Below, piece after piece: positions 1 to 6,416 of a DNA stretch of 9,759 nt (position 1 is the first letter of the stretch; the number at the start of each line of letters is the position of its first letter). The stretch spans positions 1-9,759 of the forward strand of contig CABTZF010000033.1 in the NCBI GenBank assembly GCA_902489255.1. The letters run 5' to 3'. Below the pieces are notes generated by a model, which saw only the letters and a program-made list of their open reading frames with translations, was not told the origin of the DNA and ran no database searches. This DNA comes from an uncultured Peptoniphilus sp. Lineage in GTDB: Bacteria; Bacillota; Clostridia; Tissierellales; Peptoniphilaceae. A program made the translations under genes and the position numbers.

Positions 1-198
1 GCGATAAGTACAGCTATCAAACATTTAGAAAAGATTAAGAATACTTTAAATACTAATTACAACAATGGAAAAATTGAAGGTATTAACAACAAAATCAAGG
101 TTATTAAGAGAGTTTCATATGGCTATCGTTCTTTTGATAATTTTAGATTGAGAGTTTTTTATGTTTTTATCATAAAAAATATATGGTTTAAGCCCTAA
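1..198 (+). CDS. ISL3-family transposase, C-terminal 65 residues (5' truncated by window)
   Basis: Frame 1 is open from the first base to TAA at 196-198. The product carries the C-terminal signature of ISL3 DDE transposases: NGKIEGINNKIKVIKR at residues 22-37, followed by a YGYRSFDNFRLR block at 40-51. By family knowledge the Glu in KIEG (residue 26 of this fragment) should be the third acidic residue of the DDE catalytic triad, which binds the divalent metals used for strand cleavage and transfer. The gene ends with WFKP and is followed by the IS terminal repeat, as in other members. The upstream zinc-ribbon, helix-turn-helix and first two catalytic Asp residues are not in the window. Family assignment is firm; functionality cannot be assessed. 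Confidence 0.9.
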   Translation, partial: AISTAIKHLEKIKNTLNTNYNNGKIEGINNKIKVIKRVSYGYRSFDNFRLRVFYVFIIKNIWFKP

Positions 199-214
199 GA
201 CATAAACCATATAT
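179..214 (+). terminator. 12-bp hairpin at the end of the transposase gene
   Basis: ATATATGGTTTA (179-190) and TAAACCATATAT (203-214) are exact reverse complements around a 12-nt loop that contains the transposase stop codon. A short T-rich stretch follows (220-226). It could terminate the transposase transcript or prevent impinging transcription. The weak T-tract makes terminator function uncertain. Confidence 0.45.
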
Positions 215-230
215 CATTAATTTTTAATCA

Positions 231-253
231 CCAACACTATTTGACAAAGAACC
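231..253 (+). repeat. ISL3 right terminal inverted repeat
   Basis: Read on the minus strand this 23-bp block starts GGTTCTTTGTCAAATAG and ends GTGTTGG. That resembles, from memory, the GGCTCTTTGTCAAATAGTG type of terminus found in ISL3-family elements of low-GC Gram-positives. Its position 33 bp after the transposase stop fits an IS end. The matching left repeat is outside the window. Confidence 0.7.
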
Positions 254-263
254 TTTTTTTATT

Positions 264-292
264 TTGTTTTTTTCTGTATTATTTCCTATAAT
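264..292 (+). promoter_or_regulatory. Promoter of the nucleoside phosphorylase gene
   Basis: TTGTTT (264-269), a 17-bp spacer and a perfect TATAAT (287-292) lie 23 bp before the start codon. They are outside the IS, whose end is at 253, so the promoter appears to belong to the target DNA and not to the element. No operator-like palindrome is evident between it and the gene. Confidence 0.75.
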
Positions 293-315
293 ATTAATAA
301 GAATATGGAGGAAAT

Positions 316-1617
316 ATGAGAATTTTAGATATTATAGAAAAGAAAAAATTTGGTATGGAAATTTCAAAAGAAGAAATAGATTTTTGGATAAAGGGCCTTG
401 TGGATGACGATATTCCTGACTATCAAACAACAGCCCTCCTTATGGCAATCAGGTTGAAAGGTATGAACGAAAATGAAACGACATATCTTTGTAAGGCAAT
501 GACTTCCAGTGGAGATATTTTAGACTTAAGTGATATTGACGGCATAAAAGCTGACAAACATTCAACGGGAGGAGTTGGAGATAAGACTTCTTTAGTTTTA
601 GGGCCCCTTGTAGCTTCCTGCGGATTGAAAATTGCAAAAATGAGCGGCAGAGGCCTTGGACATACGGGCGGCACCCTTGACAAGCTCGAATCAATCAGTG
701 GCCTAAATGTATTTTTATCAGAAGAAGAATTTAAGAATCAGGTTTCCAAAATTGGTCTTGCCATAGTTGGTCAAACAAATAAACTTGTTCCGGCTGACAA
801 AAAACTTTATGCCCTTAGAGATGTTACCTCAACCGTTGATTCAATTCCCCTGATAGCATCTTCAATTATGTCTAAAAAACTGGCATCAGGCTCAGATACA
901 ATCCTACTTGATGTAAAATATGGTAAGGGAGCTTTTATGCATACTGTGGAAGATGCGAAAAAACTTGCTGAAACAATGATTACAATAGGAACAAATCTTG
1001 GTAAAAATACAATGGCAATGATTACAGATATGAATGCTCCATTGGGAAGGACAATCGGTAACGCTTTGGAAGTTAAAGAATCTATAAAAACTTTAAGAGG
1101 CGATGGAGATAAAGATTTTACGGAATTTATAATTGCTGCCGGTAAAATTATGCTGATGCAGGGAAAAATAACAGAGGATGAAGATGCTGCCGATAAATTA
1201 TTAAGGGAAAATTTAAATAACGGCAAGGCTTTTGACAAATTTTTGCAAATGGTTAAGGCTCAAGGGGGAGATATAAATGAACTTATAAATCCGGATCTTC
1301 TTCCAAAAGCTAAATATGTAATTGAAATGAAGGCAGAAAAAGAGGGATATATATCCGCAATTAATTCAGAAATGCTGGGAATTTTATCAATGAAACTTGG
1401 GGGCGGCAGGAGTAAAAAAGAAGACCCCATAAACTATGGAGTGGGTATTGTTATAAATAAAAAAATAGGGGATTTTGTAAAAAAGGAAGAAATATTGGCA
1501 GAAATTCATTCAGACCAAAAATTGCCGAAAGACTTAATAAAAAGTTTTTATGACTCTTATGAATTTTCAAAAGAACCGGTAAAAAAAGTAGAAATAATTG
1601 AAGAAATTTTAAAATAA
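316..1617 (+). CDS. pdp: Pyrimidine-nucleoside phosphorylase
   Basis: Cytosolic salvage enzyme (433 aa, normal length) that cleaves uridine, deoxyuridine or thymidine with phosphate to the free base and (deoxy)ribose-1-phosphate. The order of parts is an N-terminal helical domain (about 1-65), a phosphate-binding alpha/beta domain (about 75-330) and a PYNP C-terminal domain (about 345-420). Residues KHSTGGVGDK (81-90) and SGRGLGHTGGTLDKLE (110-125) match the phosphate-binding signature of the family. R168, S183 and K187 fall where the base-binding residues of Bacillus PyNP lie. ATG is preceded by GGAGG at 307-311. A Firmicutes enzyme of this kind normally takes both uridine and thymidine, so pdp is preferred over deoA; the sequence alone does not fix specificity. 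No deo or cdd partner is visible, because the IS abuts the promoter and the next gene is unrelated. Confidence 0.95.
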   Translation: MRILDIIEKKKFGMEISKEEIDFWIKGLVDDDIPDYQTTALLMAIRLKGMNENETTYLCKAMTSSGDILDLSDIDGIKADKHSTGGVGDKTSLVLGPLVASCGLKIAKMSGRGLGHTGGTLDKLESISGLNVFLSEEEFKNQVSKIGLAIVGQTNKLVPADKKLYALRDVTSTVDSIPLIASSIMSKKLASGSDTILLDVKYGKGAFMHTVEDAKKLAETMITIGTNLGKNTMAMITDMNAPLGRTIGNALEVKESIKTLRGDGDKDFTEFIIAAGKIMLMQGKITEDEDAADKLLRENLNNGKAFDKFLQMVKAQGGDINELINPDLLPKAKYVIEMKAEKEGYISAINSEMLGILSMKLGGGRSKKEDPINYGVGIVINKKIGDFVKKEEILAEIHSDQKLPKDLIKSFYDSYEFSKEPVKKVEIIEEILK

Positions 1618-1640
1618 TTTGATTTATTGCATTAAATTAT

Positions 1641-1669
1641 TTGAATATAATTTAATTCGTTAGTATAAT
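1641..1669 (+). promoter_or_regulatory. Promoter of the SLH-protein gene
   Basis: TTGAAT (1641-1646), a 17-bp spacer and a perfect TATAAT (1664-1669) precede the gene, with AAAGGAGG at 1675-1682 as a strong ribosome site. An all-AT inverted repeat (ATTAAATTA at 1631-1639, TAATTTAAT at 1648-1656) overlaps the -35 region. It is too weak to be a confident terminator for pdp, so some read-through from pdp is likely. Confidence 0.75.
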
Positions 1670-1687
1670 AAGTAAAAGGAGGCCCTA

Positions 1688-3244
1688 ATGAAAAAGTTAT
1701 TAATAGTTTTTTTATCAATATTTTTAATTTTCCTTAACGTTTTTGCAGATGACGACATACAAGTAGTTTTGGAGCAACCGGCTGTATCCATGGCTAAAAG
1801 TGGAGAAAATCTTTTATATAATCTAACAATTAAATTACCGAATAATTACGATAAAAAATATGAATCATTTTCTGTAACTTTACTTATGGATGCAAATTTA
1901 AAGGTAAAGTCTACAGAACTTTTGGGAGCTCAAGCAAAGTCCGGGAAAATCAATTTAAAAACAACAGAAAATTCAAAAACGGGGCAAAATATAGTCACCC
2001 TAAATGTTGATGATATAAGTATAATAAAAAACCCCAATCTAGGTATTAAAATAAACACGGAAGTAAAAGAAGAAATAAAGTCCGGGGAAAACTTGGAAAA
2101 TTCATTTGTTCTCTCATATTTGGATAAAAAGGGAGATACCAGTTCCAACCAAAAAAATTTTGAATCTTCTACTAAAGCACAAAATATAGACCTTAAAGTA
2201 GAAGATATTTTTACAAATAGCAAAACAGTCAAAGGTAAATCTGAAAAGAATTCAACCATAATCCTATATAAGGGCTCTAAAGAAATAAAAAGAACAAAGG
2301 CAAATGATGATGGAAGTTTTATTTTAAGTATAGATCCGCAAAAAGAAGGTGACCTAATAAGAATTTATTCCTTTGTGGGTAAAGAAAGCGTCTATGTAGA
2401 TGCAATAGTAAAGGCGGCGGCTGATTCATCTAAAGCTGAAGAAGTTAAAAAGGTCGATGATAAGAAGGAAATCATAAAAACCATAGGAAATATAAAAAAA
2501 CTAAGTGATTATGTAGCCTTTGCTAAAGATCTGCCAACCGGAAAATCCACCAAAGAAGAAGAAGCAAGGTTAAAAGCTGCCATAGCTTTGGGGGAATACC
2601 TGCAAGTAAAAAAAGAAGTAAAAGATATGGAAATTGATAAGACTCTTAATGAACTTGAAGAATCTATAAAAGCGGTGAGAAAACCCTATATGGTTGGAAG
2701 CGGCGACAAATTTCATCCCGACAGGGGTATGAAAAGAGCAGAAGTTGCAGCAGTTTTAAGTAAAATAACCATGGGAGATAAGACTATAAATGATTTTTCG
2801 TCTTTCAAGGATGTTGACGAAGGAAAATGGTATGCAAATGCAGTGGCATCAGTTGAGGAAAAGAAATTGATCTCAGGTTATAGCGACGGAAGTTTTAAAC
2901 CGGATAAAGAAATTAAAAGATCAGAATTTGCCATGATAATATATAATTATTTGAAATTAGAAGAAAATGACAATGAAGTTGATTTTACAGACTTAGCTAA
3001 AAATCACTGGGCAAAAAAAGCAATAGATGCTCTTGCGTCCAATGGAATCATGGTAGGTACCGATGCCAAGCATTTTAACCCTGACGGTAAATTAAAAAGA
3101 TGTCAGGCGGCAGTTATAATAAATAAAATTTTAGATAGGAAAGTTAATGAGGATTTTTTAAGAATCTACGGTAAAAACCCATACACTGACTTATCCAAAG
3201 ACCATTGGGCATATTATCAGATTTTAGAAGTAAGCGGTATGTAA
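1688..3244 (+). CDS. Exported S-layer-homology (SLH) domain surface protein
   Basis: 518-aa secreted protein expected to bind pyruvylated secondary cell-wall polymer through its C-terminal SLH repeats. Residues 1-20 form a signal peptide (KK, hydrophobic core, VFA just before DDD). Residues about 25-160 are beta-rich and resemble Gram-positive adhesin or isopeptide-forming pilin modules (SGENLLYNLTIKLP at 38-51). Residues about 168-240 look like a bacterial Ig-like module (GKSEKNSTIILYKG, then DDGSFILSI). Residues 245-330 are Lys/Glu-rich and helical, a likely stalk. SLH repeats lie at about 334-372, 373-422 (FKDV, GYSDGSFKPD) and 433-482 (FTDLAKNHWA, FNPDGKLKR). A further repeat begins at 499 (YTDLSKDHWA) but stops after 20 residues at tandem TAA TAA codons. 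SLH identity is sure; the N-terminal module names are inference. It could be an adhesin or a structural layer protein; no enzymatic domain is seen. Confidence 0.9.
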   Translation: MKKLLIVFLSIFLIFLNVFADDDIQVVLEQPAVSMAKSGENLLYNLTIKLPNNYDKKYESFSVTLLMDANLKVKSTELLGAQAKSGKINLKTTENSKTGQNIVTLNVDDISIIKNPNLGIKINTEVKEEIKSGENLENSFVLSYLDKKGDTSSNQKNFESSTKAQNIDLKVEDIFTNSKTVKGKSEKNSTIILYKGSKEIKRTKANDDGSFILSIDPQKEGDLIRIYSFVGKESVYVDAIVKAAADSSKAEEVKKVDDKKEIIKTIGNIKKLSDYVAFAKDLPTGKSTKEEEARLKAAIALGEYLQVKKEVKDMEIDKTLNELEESIKAVRKPYMVGSGDKFHPDRGMKRAEVAAVLSKITMGDKTINDFSSFKDVDEGKWYANAVASVEEKKLISGYSDGSFKPDKEIKRSEFAMIIYNYLKLEENDNEVDFTDLAKNHWAKKAIDALASNGIMVGTDAKHFNPDGKLKRCQAAVIINKILDRKVNEDFLRIYGKNPYTDLSKDHWAYYQILEVSGM

Positions 3245-3301
3245 TAAAATTTAATACTTTTGATTTTTAGCAAACTGTTTATAATGTATGAATATCATGA
3301 A

Positions 3302-3381
3302 TATGGCGAACATCAAGGGACTGTCCTTTAGGACCGTCCTTTTTTTAATTTGATATAGTGAATGTCATGGGACTGTCCTTT
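3302..3381 (+). repeat. Two diverged copies of a 28-bp REP-like sequence
   Basis: Copy 1 (3302-3329) and copy 2 (3354-3381) agree at 23 of 28 bases. Both end in GGGACTGTCCTTT. Four of the five differences are transitions. Copy 1 supplies the left arm of the terminator hairpin (3315-3346); copy 2 lacks the complementary right arm. The block lies between convergent genes, where REP-type elements commonly sit. Confidence 0.55.
3315..3346 (+). terminator. Rho-independent terminator of the SLH-protein gene
   Basis: GGACTGTCC (3318-3326) pairs with GGACCGTCC (3331-3339) with one U-C mismatch around a TTTA loop. The stem is extended by AAG/TTT and followed by a run of seven T's (3340-3346). It is 70 bp past the stop codon and oriented for the plus strand. 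The minus-strand transporter gene ends 71 bp beyond it. Confidence 0.8.
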
Positions 3382-3390
3382 TTTAATTAA

Positions 3391-3404
3391 AGAGTAAAAA
3401 CTCT
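3391..3404 (-). terminator. Weak hairpin after the DMT transporter gene
   Basis: AGAGT (3391-3395) and ACTCT (3400-3404) flank a 4-nt loop, 12 bp past the transporter stop codon. On the minus strand the stem is followed by TTTAATTAAAAAA. Five base pairs and a poor T-tract make this only a candidate. Confidence 0.35.
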
Positions 3405-3416
3405 AACATTTATATA

Positions 3417-4352
3417 TTATATTTTTTTATCAAGATTTCTTTTTTCTACAAATATTATTGAAGAAGCCAAAGCAATCAAGGCTATTCCAATTATTTGATT
3501 CATGTTTATATTTTCTTTAAGGACAAGCAAAGAAAATATAGGCGACAAAATCGGCTTTATAAAAAATACAAGAGAAGCTATTGCAATTGGATTTTTTTCG
3601 ACTGCAAAAAAGTGACATACAAAGCCCATACCTGTTACAAAAATTGAGATATAAAGTAATATAAAAATATTAGAAGAATTTATACCCTTAAATATCGGTA
3701 TGGCGGAAAAATTATCAAGCCCCATATTCATGAAAAATTCAGAAACCGCAGGTATTTTTGTTATAAATATCAGGACCAATAATTCCAAACAGCCGAAGAA
3801 AAATGTGTAGCAGGTCTTTGTGGGAGATTTAATCGGGCGACCTTCACTTAATTTTTTACCTACAAGAGAGTATAGGGCAAAAGACAGGGCAGAAATTAAA
3901 TTTATAACGATTCCGGCAAAAGACCCTTGAAAATGTAAGGGGTTAATTAAAACTAAAAATCCGACCAATGAGATTATTAAGCCAAGACCTACTTTTTTTG
4001 TTAATTTTTCTTCGGTGTAAAAGTGTCCTATAAGCATTGAGAAAAATGTGTTTGAACAAAACAAGACTCCGGCAACATGGGCATCAAGATAGTAGACGGA
4101 AAGAGTGTAGCAAGTCATTGCAAAAACAACGCATAAAAATCCTGTTATTGCAAAATGTATGTAGTCATCTTTTTTTAATTTATAGGATACTTTCTTAAGT
4201 TCATTTTTACTGATAGGATATAAAATTAATCCTCCAATAAAAAATCTCAACAGATTGAGCTGGATAGGATTAAAAGCTCCCCCTGAAAGTTTTATTGCTA
4301 CTTCCATACTGGAAAAGAAAATTGCTGCTAAAAGTACATATAATAAATTCAT
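3417..4352 (-). CDS. DMT-superfamily EamA transporter
   Basis: 311-aa integral membrane protein, the usual length for a two-repeat EamA permease with about ten membrane segments. Segments fall at about 3-20, 32-47, 66-84, 91-109, 121-138, 144-164, 182-199, 229-247, 256-277 and 287-302. Each EamA half ends in the typical pattern: TEEKLTKKVGLGLIISLVG (113-131) in the first, and KPILSPIFSLLVLKENI followed by QIIGIALIALAS (266-297) in the second. Members export small metabolites such as amino acids, or in some cases import them; substrate cannot be read from sequence. ATG at 4352 is preceded by AGGGGG (4358-4363). It is monocistronic, with its own promoter at 4382-4410, and converges on the SLH gene. 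It carries no periplasmic or regulatory domain. Confidence 0.9.
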   Translation of the reverse strand: MNLLYVLLAAIFFSSMEVAIKLSGGAFNPIQLNLLRFFIGGLILYPISKNELKKVSYKLKKDDYIHFAITGFLCVVFAMTCYTLSVYYLDAHVAGVLFCSNTFFSMLIGHFYTEEKLTKKVGLGLIISLVGFLVLINPLHFQGSFAGIVINLISALSFALYSLVGKKLSEGRPIKSPTKTCYTFFFGCLELLVLIFITKIPAVSEFFMNMGLDNFSAIPIFKGINSSNIFILLYISIFVTGMGFVCHFFAVEKNPIAIASLVFFIKPILSPIFSLLVLKENINMNQIIGIALIALASSIIFVEKRNLDKKI

Positions 4353-4381
4353 TTTTACCCCCTATAATTAATCACTTCATC

Positions 4382-4410
4382 ATTATAGAGTTATTAAAAT
4401 TAAATTACAA
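4382..4410 (-). promoter_or_regulatory. Promoter of the DMT transporter gene
   Basis: Reading the minus strand, TTGTAA (4405-4410), a 17-bp spacer and TATAAT (4382-4387) lie 29 bp upstream of the start codon. No operator, T-box or riboswitch structure is visible in the short leader. Confidence 0.7.
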
Positions 4411-4734
4411 GTAGATAAAGGTTAGGGTTTAAAAGATGCCGACTCTTGGGAATAGATAAGAGGGTTTACAGTAAAAAAAATTAGAATTTGTTGATTTCAA
4501 AAGATCTATAAATTTGATGCAGTATATAGTGAGGAGAGGAAAAATTTATCTTGTGTTTATGATGATTTTTTCAGATATCTATCTTTTATATTTGGCCGTT
4601 TAATTTCTGATTAGCTTACTATAAGAATATTAATATTTCTTTATAAATTATTCTATTTTCTTAGCTTATTTATTAATTGAATTTTAAAGTAAATATTATA
4701 AATATAACTTTAAAATTAAGGGTATAAAAGGCAT
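4411..4734. other. Non-coding spacer between the transporter and ssrA
   Basis: About 320 bp with no open frame that has a ribosome site or a recognisable product on either strand. The only clear structure is an exact 11-bp inverted repeat, AATTTTAAAGT (4680-4690) and ACTTTAAAATT (4707-4717), with a 16-nt loop, 18 bp beyond the ssrA terminator. A shorter CTCTT/AAGAG pair occurs at 4443-4462. No conserved RNA is recognised. Confidence 0.5.
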
Positions 4735-4759
4735 AAAAAAAGACCGTTAAGTTTGGTCT
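4735..4759 (-). terminator. Terminator of ssrA
   Basis: On the minus strand, AGACC (4755-4759) and GGTCT (4741-4745) form a 5-bp stem followed directly by a run of T's (complement of A's at 4735-4740). It begins 4 nt after the CCA end of the tmRNA. The stem is short, but position and T-tract support it. Confidence 0.7.
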
Positions 4760-4763
4760 AAAA

Positions 4764-5114
4764 TGGTGGAGGCGGTGAGAGTCGAACTCACGTCCGAAGA
4801 TCCGTCTGCAAAAAGCTTCTCCGAGTGCAGACTATTTTTAAATTTTCCCCTATAACAACTAAATAATCAAAAAGCTATAGAGTATTGTCATAAGTTCCGT
4901 TTCGTGTTATGACACCTTACACGACTCGGTTCCCCACTTAAATATGATACCTAAGCTTAAAGCGTGGGAACTTTAAGTTAGATAAGCCGCCCTTAGGCAG
5001 CTAATGCGAAATTATTTTCGTCGTTTATTTTTTTGAACCGTTTTAGCGTTGTGTGATTCATCAACGACTCGCTACTTTAGGCTCAGAATCCCCGTCGAAA
5101 CCATTTTCGCCCCC
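4764..5114 (-). ncRNA. ssrA: Transfer-messenger RNA (tmRNA, ribosome rescue)
   Basis: 351-nt one-piece tmRNA, a standard length. With SmpB it enters stalled ribosomes, adds a degradation tag and releases them. The 5' end GGGGGCG (5108-5114) pairs with the 3' CGCCUCC over seven base pairs with one G-U, leaving discriminator A and an encoded CCA (4764-4766). The 3' domain has a T-arm of GUGAG/CUCAC around UUCGACU. The 5' part carries the conserved GGTTTCGACGGGGATT (after GCGAAAAT) seen in most tmRNAs. A short tag frame lies at 4993-5022. The remainder (4800-4990) holds GC-rich paired segments consistent with the downstream pseudoknots, which I did not fold in full. It has its own promoter and terminator. 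The first G is 18 nt past the -10 box, so a short 5' leader must be removed, presumably by RNase P. Confidence 0.97.
4993..5022 (-). other. tmRNA tag-peptide reading frame
   Basis: The frame GAC GAA AAT AAT TTC GCA TTA GCT GCC TAA encodes DENNFALAA. The terminal ALAA is the usual ClpXP-recognised end. The resume codon is set as GAC by aligning the upstream UAAAC with the UAGUC that precedes the E. coli resume codon. Starting one codon earlier (AAC) would give NDENNFALAA. Confidence 0.75.
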
Positions 5115-5132
5115 TTGTAAATTTGTAAAAAT

Positions 5133-5161
5133 ATTATATAGGAAAGTAAAAGCTTTGTCAA
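5133..5161 (-). promoter_or_regulatory. Perfect consensus promoter of ssrA
   Basis: Minus strand: TTGACA (5156-5161), exactly 17 bp, TATAAT (5133-5138). The -35 box begins on the base right after the stop codon of the vanZ-like gene, so the two units are packed head to tail. No terminator separates them, so read-through from the upstream operon may add to ssrA transcription. Confidence 0.9.
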
Positions 5162-5761
5162 TTAACGGCCTATGCTAGTGTATTTTTTTGCATTTTTCTT
5201 ATAAAATAAAAATCCCAAAATTCCGCCTATGGTATTTAAAATTATATCATCAATATCAACACTTCTACCTATAAAAAATTGGATAAATTCAATAAATAGA
5301 GATATAGAAACCAGCAAAATCAAAATTTTTGAAAAATTTTTATATTTATTATATATAATAGGAAATAAAAACCCTAAAGGTAGAAAGATAATTACATTCC
5401 CCAAGATATTAATCATTGAGTGCCATAGGGAGGAATATTTTATATAAGAGTATATTGTTCTAAAAGGGACCGGATTGACCCCCCAATTGCCGGCATTTAT
5501 CCTATCTTTAAAATTTCCCGCAAAGTCAAAATGTTCACTTGTGAGGTCTATTCCACGAGAGGACAATAGAGAATTGGGTGTAAAAAGCAATAGGGCTAAT
5601 ACTGCAAAATAAGCGAAAATAACACATAACAAAAATTCTCTTTTTGGATTTGATTTTTTTCTGTATTTTTTATAAAAGTGTAGTCTAACTTGAGAAAATA
5701 TAAGGAAACTTAAAATAAAAATAAGGACACTTCTTTTGAAAAAGTAAATAAAAAGTTTCAT
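5162..5761 (-). CDS. VanZ-family membrane protein
   Basis: 199-aa membrane protein with about five hydrophobic segments (about 9-25, 44-61, 116-137, 145-163, 171-187). VanZ landmarks are present: NPVPFRTIYSYI (96-107), NILGNVIIFLPLGFLFP (118-134), IEFIQFFIGRSVDIDDIILN (157-176) and then TIGGILGF. VanZ from the enterococcal van cluster gives low-level teicoplanin resistance by an unclear route, but most chromosomal VanZ-like proteins have no known role; this one should not be read as a resistance gene. The start codon overlaps the stop of the upstream HAD gene as ATGA, and no strong ribosome site precedes it. Expression therefore probably depends on translational coupling within the two-gene operon. 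The stop codon abuts the ssrA promoter. Confidence 0.9.
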   Translation of the reverse strand: MKLFIYFFKRSVLIFILSFLIFSQVRLHFYKKYRKKSNPKREFLLCVIFAYFAVLALLLFTPNSLLSSRGIDLTSEHFDFAGNFKDRINAGNWGVNPVPFRTIYSYIKYSSLWHSMINILGNVIIFLPLGFLFPIIYNKYKNFSKILILLVSISLFIEFIQFFIGRSVDIDDIILNTIGGILGFLFYKKNAKKYTSIGR

Positions 5762-6396
5762 CGATTTTTAAGCTCAATCAAATTTTTTATACTGTAAGGA
5801 TTTTCCTTTTGAATACAGGTCCAAGTATCAGCAGAATTTTCATCATATATACCAACTGTTATAAGACCGGATTTCTTAGCATTTCTCAGGGCAATATATG
5901 AATCATCAATTAATAAGGTTTCATTACATGAAACATTATGGATATCGCAAACTTGCTTGTAAAAATTCGGGTCATTTTTTGGACATTTTTGGGTTTCCAC
6001 CGTATAAATATCTTCAATATACTTATCAAAACCGTATTTTTTTACGGGAATTTGAGCATATTCAAGGTTAGTGGATGTGCCTATTACCAAATCCAAGCCG
6101 GTATCTTTTAAATATTTCAATATTTCCAGGGCATTATCTTTCAAGTTGACTTTATTTGAATAAAAATCTATTATGTGTTTATTAAAAAGCTCATACATTT
6201 CTTCAAAGGATATATTCAGCTTATAATAATCAATTAAAAATAAAAGAGAAAGTCTTAAATTAAGGGTAGTTAAATGGTTTTCAACTTCCCTGCTTATAGA
6301 TATATCCCTCTCATTTAAAAAATCTTTTGCTATATTTCTCCAGTAACCCATAGAATCTACCAGAGTTCCATCTAAGTCAAATATTGCGAGCTTCAT
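5758..6396 (-). CDS. HAD-superfamily hydrolase (phosphatase / beta-phosphoglucomutase-like)
   Basis: 212-aa cytosolic HAD subfamily I enzyme with a helical cap, expected to hydrolyse a small phosphorylated metabolite through an aspartyl-phosphate. Motif I is FDLDGTLVDS (6-15), with nucleophile D7 and acid/base D9. Motif II is the IGTSTN segment, motif III is probably the Lys in QKCPKNDP, and motif IV is LLIDDS with its paired Asp residues that hold Mg2+. The cap (about 16-85) is helical. I start it at the ATG at 6396 because GGAGGA (6401-6406) sits five bases upstream; an in-frame TTG at 6408 would place that ribosome site inside the gene. It is first in an operon with the VanZ-like gene (4-bp overlap) and has a consensus promoter. 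Substrate cannot be assigned; phosphoglycolate or sugar phosphates are typical in the family. Confidence 0.9.
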   Translation of the reverse strand: MKLAIFDLDGTLVDSMGYWRNIAKDFLNERDISISREVENHLTTLNLRLSLLFLIDYYKLNISFEEMYELFNKHIIDFYSNKVNLKDNALEILKYLKDTGLDLVIGTSTNLEYAQIPVKKYGFDKYIEDIYTVETQKCPKNDPNFYKQVCDIHNVSCNETLLIDDSYIALRNAKKSGLITVGIYDENSADTWTCIQKENPYSIKNLIELKNR

Positions 6397-6400
6397 AAAA

Positions 6401-6406
6401 TCCTCC
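6401..6406 (-). promoter_or_regulatory. Ribosome binding site that fixes the HAD gene start
   Basis: Minus-strand GGAGGA followed by TTTT and ATG (6394-6396). It rules out the longer TTG start at 6408, which would begin upstream of the site itself. Confidence 0.85.
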
Positions 6407-6416
6407 AATTCTTTTA

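Larger units (their letters stand above)
1..253 (+). mobile_element. ISL3-family insertion sequence, right end only
   Basis: The window opens inside a transposase gene and the element ends at an ISL3-like terminal inverted repeat (231-253). The left end, the rest of the transposase and any target-site duplication partner lie outside the window, so whether the element is intact cannot be judged. ISL3 elements usually duplicate 8 bp of AT-rich target; the bases just after 253 are a T-run, compatible with such a target. The element points toward the nucleoside phosphorylase gene and stops 10 bp before that gene's -35 box. Confidence 0.85.

Noticed and set aside
241..265. Outward promoter from the IS end (TTGACA at 241-246)
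   Set aside because: No -10 hexamer at 16-18 bp; the first TATAAT is at 287. The better -35 for that box is TTGTTT at 264.
807..1238. 143-codon minus-strand frame
   Set aside because: Lies entirely within the pyrimidine-nucleoside phosphorylase gene on the opposite strand; low-complexity Ser/Ile/Val composition and no independent support.
3288..3353. 21-codon plus-strand frame starting near a TATAAT
   Set aside because: No ribosome site; it runs through the terminator hairpin, and its similarity to the next copy is explained by the DNA repeat.
5229..5447. 72-codon plus-strand frame
   Set aside because: Antisense to the well-supported VanZ-like gene, with no family resemblance.
5162..5761. 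Glycopeptide resistance determinant
   Set aside because: VanZ-like proteins are common on Firmicutes chromosomes; no vanA/B, vanH, vanX, vanR or vanS genes are present.
6397..6408. TTG start for the HAD gene
   Set aside because: It would put the GGAGGA ribosome site inside the coding region; ATG at 6396 begins directly at the motif I strand.
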